From Phymatolithon calcareum (taxonomy: Eukaryota > Rhodophyta > Florideophyceae > Hapalidiales): a DNA stretch of 64,000 nt. The notes beneath the pieces were generated by a model. It was not told the DNA's origin. It did not search any database and worked only from the letters and a program-made list of their open reading frames with translations. The position numbers and the translations under genes are program-made. The DNA lies in the NCBI GenBank assembly GCA_977006965.1, contig OZ345367.1:992001-1056000 (forward strand), in the 5' to 3' direction. How positions within the stretch are numbered: position 1 is the first letter of the stretch; every line of letters begins with the position of its first letter. Positions 59,414 through 64,000 of the stretch are shown here, one piece after another.

Positions 59414-60648
59414 GCCTTAGGATTCGTAATTATATGTTTTTGCGTAGGGCTAGGAAATTCGGATTTGCGGTACATCTGGTGGCTCAGTTTAGGATTTTCA
59501 CCGGCGGGTGGTATAGAGGATTTCATTTGAAAGCAACTCGGGCAGTTGTACCATAAGTCATCTGAAGAGTAGGGCTTTGGGAGAGCACACAGGGAGAATT
59601 TTCATAGCCTACGCCAAAAGAGAGTGCACATGTCATGTAGGCTTCTTCCCTTGTGAAGGCCCCTGGTTAAAAGATGGAAACATCCAGCCGTCAAAGTGGA
59701 TCCACAGCAACCCTTGCCATACACTTTTCCGAAATATCAATCTTGTTTTCGGTCCCCATTGTGCCCGCGCTCATCGAGCCAGTCGAGCTTTGCCAACGTA
59801 TCACGCTCTGACATCGCGTGATGTTGAGCTCGGTGATAACTATGCGGCACAGTTTTGCAATAGAAGGCCCAGGATTGCAATCCTTCATCATGGAGCTGCT
59901 TCGAGGCAAGTCACTAAAGCTAGGGGCTGATGCGCTCCCTGCTGCGCAATTCGCGACTCGAAAGACAGGAATGATCCCATTCCACGGGGTCAAGTGGAGT
60001 CATTAAATCTCTAGTGCTGGCTAAGGCGCCATTGACGAGGTCGATAATCGCGTTGACTATGACGCCGGCCGCTGCCGTCGACGTTACAATCACCGGTGCA
60101 TGTCCTCTTCTGCCCATCGCAGTAGCAGACAGCATAAATAAAAACAGCACATACACTACGCGCTAGGCGAAATGAGGAAGTGAACCTCATCGGTAGTGCC
60201 ATTACTTTTCTTCACGAAATCTACCCTACGCCTCATCTTCTATTTAGTAAGGGATCCCGTCTTTGAGCTGCAGCAATGCAAAGGAACCAGCACTTCTCAC
60301 TCAATTCGATATATTCGACACGCTTGGAAAGGATGAAGAAAAGCGCGGGTGACATAGAAATCTATAATGGCTGAGATCATCATGCCATGACTCTGCTTCA
60401 GTCTGAACGATGCGCATTGCGAAGATCTTATTCACAAATGGACGAAATTTAGTACTCCTGGAGTATAAGCACGGGAAAAGCACGCGGCATGAATCTCTCC
60501 AGGGTTCCACGACCCCTCTTGCCGGCGGATGTGGTGACTGTGCATTCTGGCCACGTGGCAGGGCCAAAACATTTCTCTTGATCTCCTAAACTAGCCGCGA
60601 GACCGAACTTCAGAGAGAGGACGCTCATCTCGACGAATATTGCCGGTC
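59414..60648. other. Intergenic; possible small secreted protein frame
   Basis: On the minus strand 59920-60156 begins with a hydrophobic leader (VLFLFMLSATAMGRRGHAP) and AVIVNAIIDLVNGALAST-like text. A second frame (59691-59993) continues with plausible sequence (SIAKLCRIVITELNI) but lacks an ATG. They overlap out of phase. It could be one frameshifted or spliced small secreted protein, or chance. Low confidence. Confidence 0.3.
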
Positions 60649-61521
60649 ATGCCAAAGCCATTGGATGTACGATGTCTGGCGTTTGCACTATACATACCGC
60701 GTTCACATTCAGCTTTTCCCCGTCCAGGGTATCTGCCCCGTGCCACACGGTCGCGTGCGGGGCGGGTTTGGCGTGCATGTGCAGCGCAAGCTGAAGCGGA
60801 GGCATTTATGATTCGGCCAGCCGTGCGCGAAGACGCTCTTCAGATAGCAAACGTGGTCTGGGAAGCGTTCCAAGACGAAGGCGAATTGCATCCATGGGGA
60901 TTGCTGCGTCGATATGTGCAGCGCGGGGACCTTGCGTCTCAGTTTGCCGCACGCACCGGGGCAGCACCTGCGAAACAACACGCGCTATTGCTTGCAACGG
61001 CGCCGACAAACGAGATTCTCGGATGTGTTGAGATCGGTGCTGTGCAAGTGCCGACCGTGCTGGCACGTGGAAATCCGGCAGATGCTTGGGAACAGGAGGA
61101 TTTTGCAGGGAGACGGCGAAAGACGACGGATAATGATGGACTGGAAAGAACTCCGTACATTGGCAATCTGGCCGTTGCGCGAGGTAGCAGAAGACGCGGT
61201 GTCGCATCGCGACTTGTAGAGGCGGCGGAGCAAGAGGCACGTGACTGGGGTGCGGGTCAGGTGGTCTTGCACGTCGATGAGCGCAATAAGGCGGCGAAAG
61301 CGCTGTACCGTTCCCGCGGCTACGTGTGCACTTTACGAGAGCCTGACTGGTATACGTTCATAGGGAGGATCCAGCGTCTGTTTCTTGCTAAGGAATTGTA
61401 CCCAGACGTGCTGCGGACTAATGAAGACTGGGAAAATGCGCCGGTGAGACACACTCGACGTCTGAATGCGGCAGAGTATGTCAAGTGGTGCTTTTACGAT
61501 TTGCGCATGCGCGACAAGTAA
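60649..61521 (+). CDS. GNAT family N-acetyltransferase, probably organellar
   Basis: The 290-aa frame is taken from the ATG at 60649, because the open frame three codons upstream begins only with TTG. The first 50 residues (IPRSHSAFPRPGYLPRATRSRAGRVWRA) look like a plastid or mitochondrial transit peptide. The GNAT domain starts near MIRPAVREDALQIANVVWEAF and shows the acetyl-CoA loop NLAVARGSRRRGVASRLVEAAE, then VVLHVDERNKAAKALYRSRGY, the typical C-terminal strands. A C-terminal extension follows (FIGRIQRLFLAKELYP...). Substrate unknown; plastid GNATs acetylate protein N-termini and lysines. A decayed copy lies at 62490-63060. Confidence 0.85.
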   Translation: MPKPLDVRCLAFALYIPRSHSAFPRPGYLPRATRSRAGRVWRACAAQAEAEAFMIRPAVREDALQIANVVWEAFQDEGELHPWGLLRRYVQRGDLASQFAARTGAAPAKQHALLLATAPTNEILGCVEIGAVQVPTVLARGNPADAWEQEDFAGRRRKTTDNDGLERTPYIGNLAVARGSRRRGVASRLVEAAEQEARDWGAGQVVLHVDERNKAAKALYRSRGYVCTLREPDWYTFIGRIQRLFLAKELYPDVLRTNEDWENAPVRHTRRLNAAEYVKWCFYDLRMRDK

Positions 61522-62489
61522 GGCTCTCCTTCGTCGCAGAGTTTATTCTGGAAAAGGAGTCTGAGTGCCAACCCCAAAGCACGTAATTTTCAACTGGAAT
61601 GCGTTGTCTGTGCGGACTGTCCCTTATATGCAAGGTATTTTGGAGACAGCAATCTATCAATGAATGCGTTTGTCGCAGAGTACATTGTGAAAATAGAGTC
61701 TGAGCACCGACTAAAGCGCGCATGAAATCGAAAGCGCCCGGTCGGGGCGGAATGCCTCTGTTATGCACGCGGTCATCCTGGAAGCGGACTTTCAAATTGA
61801 AGGTGTGGACGAGAAAAAAACCGTTTCTTTGTGAAATTGACTCTGAACGTCACCCAAGGCACATGTTACAACTGTGACCGTTTGGTTGGTGTCCTGATGC
61901 CCCGAAATCGATCCTTATTTTTGAGTCAGACTCTTCTTGTAACTTAGAGGGCTTGCCGGTGACTGGAATCAGAATCTACTGTATCGAAAACGTTTGCATG
62001 AGATCGCGATGCGTTTCCACTGCGGCCGTCCACATCCTGAGGATTGCGATGAATGCGCAGCGCAGCCGACGCAGGTGGGTCACATGAGTTCCGCAGATCG
62101 TGCGCGATGATGTGATGCGACAACGTGCGTCGCAGACATTTTTGCAGTGATCCTCGTACTCTGACAGCAGCAGACGACATGGTGCGCAGCAGTTCAAGTC
62201 AGACGTTTAGCAAAGTCACCAGCACACTTCACTGTTGCATGACTCCGAAGAGAAGTCAAACAAGCCCAATTGGAGGGGCCAGTCAAAGAGAGAGCCTGCT
62301 GCACTGTTCGGTTCGAGTTGGCATTCCATCGCATTTTGGTGGCTGAAACGAAAGCGAACTTGATTAAATGGTATAAAAGGCGACCAGTAAACATGAGTGT
62401 TGCAGCAGTCCTCAGGCACCTTAGGTTCGTCGCGTTTTTTGTGACTCGGTTCCCAGACATGTGGAGCAGGCAAAGGAACCCCGCTTGAC
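61522..62489. other. Intergenic with degenerate tandem repeats
   Basis: A motif TCGCAGAGT..ATT.TG.AAA...GAGTCTGAG..CC.AC appears near 61534 and 61670, with a weaker copy near 61825 (TTGACTCTGAACGTCACCC). A further copy lies near 62985 inside the GNAT relic. They appear to derive from the 3' flank of the GNAT gene. Confidence 0.5.
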
Positions 62490-63060
62490 TATGTCAAGGG
62501 TTCAACGACCCACCCACCTTGTCGGCGAACGTGCACCATGGCCACGTGGCATGACCATTGTTCGTGATCTCCTCGACGAACCAAGCAACAGAACTTAGAG
62601 AGAGGACTTTCATCACGACGCTCATCGGCTCTCATGGTAAAAGCCACTGGATGTGCGATGTCTGGTACTTGCGCTTCTGATGCCGCGCTCCTACCCAGCA
62701 TTTGTCATTCCGAGATAACAGGCCGGCAACATGAACTCGCGCAAGAGCCCTATTCGGCGTGCGTACGGGACGCAAGCTGAAAAGATGGCATTGATGATCT
62801 CACCAACAGAGCGCAAAGATGCGCTCCAGCTGACAACGAAGTGGGAAGCGTAGCAATTTTCTTGTGCAGAAATTGCGCGAACGACTGATTAAGATTGGGA
62901 AAGCTCAACGGTAAGACAGAATCGGCTCCTTAATACGGCAGAATGTGGCTTGCACCAACGATGGAAGCAAGTCTGCCTGGTTCGCGTTCGTCGAAGAGTT
63001 AAATGGAATCTGAACACCGACGCACATAAGATCGCTATGATTTTAAAAATGGACTTCACT
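62490..63060 (+). pseudogene. Decayed duplicate of the GNAT gene
   Basis: Similarity to the GNAT locus is seen in order in three parts. The 5' flank and start (62500-62700, including GGCCACGTGGCA and GGATGTGCGATGTCTGG) matches 60505-60720. A middle part (62750-62853, ACGCAAGCTGAAAAGATGGCA...) matches about 60775-60870. A C-terminal part (62890-63000, ATTGGGAAAGCTCAACGGTAAG) matches about 61425-61540. The catalytic core is deleted and frames are broken. Confidence 0.75.
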
Positions 63061-63636
63061 ACCTTCATATTGAAAGCGCCGGCGAAACGAGACCTTGCTT
63101 CTGGAGAGGGGTCTAGGCGCAAACCCGAGAGGGCATGAACGGCGAGGCGCTGCTGCCCTGCAATGACTCATTATTTTTGGCCCGAACATCAATTGTGCAG
63201 CTGCGAGCGCTTGATCCGCTCTGCTCACTGATCTTTCAGTACTGTACCGATCGGTATCATAGGCGCCGGACAGCTGTATTGGGTAAGCCACGAACCGTGG
63301 CGGAAAGAGTCATAAGTGTTCAATTTTGAACTCAAAATTGAGCACCCCTTTCAATCCTCCAAAAAGGACCGTTGCATCTGATTACCGCCGAAAACACAAT
63401 GCAAACGGCACTTCTGCGCGCTCTGCGGTTCCGTTACTCAATGCTGTTCTGCTCTTGCAGTGACATTCACCATGGCCCCAATGCTGGCCGATGAAGAGGA
63501 TCTCGAAAATGTCCGTTACGTCTCCAAGTATGGCACAGCTCTTCAGCACCCTGTCCGCGCCTCTTGACGAGCTCCAGCCTATGCCAACTCAACCAGCGCG
63601 GTGGTCGCCGTACCCCGCCCGCATTTCGTACATCGC

Positions 63637-64000
63637 ATGGCGCCCGACGGGAAGGAGAATACCGCGCGCAATGCCCGCCGCCCTCCGGCACGCGCCACCC
63701 CACCGCGCAAAGAGCCTCCACCACACCCGCATCGCCATCTCGTTGCTCGATCCCCACCCGCGCGTCCGCCAAATGCACCCGTTCGCCCGCGCCCCGGTAC
63801 AGGGCTGGCGCAAGGTGCCGAAGTCGCGCGCTTCCTCAATGCGCTTGCCAAGCGCGCTGAGCAGACGCCAAAGGTAAAGGTTGTTCGGGAGGCGGGCGAG
63901 AACTTGTTGCGTGCTCTGGCCGCCGCCGTCGATTTACGCAAACCTGGTTTACTGGCCGTGGCGTCTAATTTGCTTGCCTTTCTATCGACCGACATCAATG
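63637..64000 (+). CDS. 5' part of a protein-coding gene running off the window
   Basis: From the ATG at 63637 one plus frame stays open to the window end (121 codons). It begins MAPDGKENTARNARRPPARA, continues as Pro/Arg/His-rich disordered sequence, and ends in ordered helical text (AEVARFLNALAKRAEQTPK, AGENLLRALAAAVDLRKPG). The same frame upstream is closed by a TGA at 63565-63567, preceded by a 31-codon ATG frame at 63472. The GC-rich codon use resembles a real exon. Family not recognised. Confidence 0.5.
   Translation, partial: MAPDGKENTARNARRPPARATPPRKEPPPHPHRHLVARSPPARPPNAPVRPRPGTGLAQGAEVARFLNALAKRAEQTPKVKVVREAGENLLRALAAAVDLRKPGLLAVASNLLAFLSTDIN

Overview
The window looks like a nuclear segment from a photosynthetic eukaryote. 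A red alga, perhaps a florideophyte such as a Chondrus relative, is my best guess (inference only). Reasons: eukaryote-specific genes (V-ATPase subunit A, XPC/Rad4, GH63 glucosidase I, COX5B, DOMON-cytochrome b561); mostly intronless genes with rare GT-AG introns of 82-104 bp; a probable plastid-targeted CxxC zinc-finger protein and a two-domain glyoxalase I; and a dense mixture of Copia, LINE, Harbinger, MULE, pogo and piggyBac remains. No bacterial-style operons are seen.

Region by region. 0.7-3.4 kb holds a secreted S1 serine protease and a frameshifted beta-propeller gene. 3.8-6.0 kb holds two Harbinger-type elements with matching termini and TGA target duplications. 6.5-16.7 kb is the most unusual locus: an NLR-like gene (PH-like, helical bundle, NB-ARC, then a highly homogeneous 132-bp TPR array) whose array is split by an intact Copia element with a 5-bp target duplication. 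16.7-27.8 kb is a repeat-rich desert: three LINE tails ending in (GAAA)n, a set of degenerate LTR-like modules, several near-perfect palindromes, and a decayed piggyBac transposase. 27.9-47.4 kb is a gene island: cytochrome c peroxidase (four exons, one of 19 nt), a GNAT-MYND protein, glyoxalase I, glucosidase I, a small membrane protein, DOMON-b561, XPC/Rad4, COX5B, a CxxC zinc-finger protein and a multi-span membrane protein. 47.4-51.9 kb holds two MULEs and a pogo/Tc1-like element. 52.4-64 kb holds a secreted Cys-rich protein, V-ATPase subunit A, a MORN-like/J-domain protein, an organellar GNAT acetyltransferase with a decayed nearby copy, and a partial gene running off the right edge.

The functional genes are individual housekeeping loci: bioenergetics and pH (COX5B, V-ATPase), redox and aldehyde detoxification (CCP, GLO1, b561), ER N-glycan trimming (GH63) and DNA repair (XPC). 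The accessory interest lies in the NLR-like gene and the transposon landscape around it.
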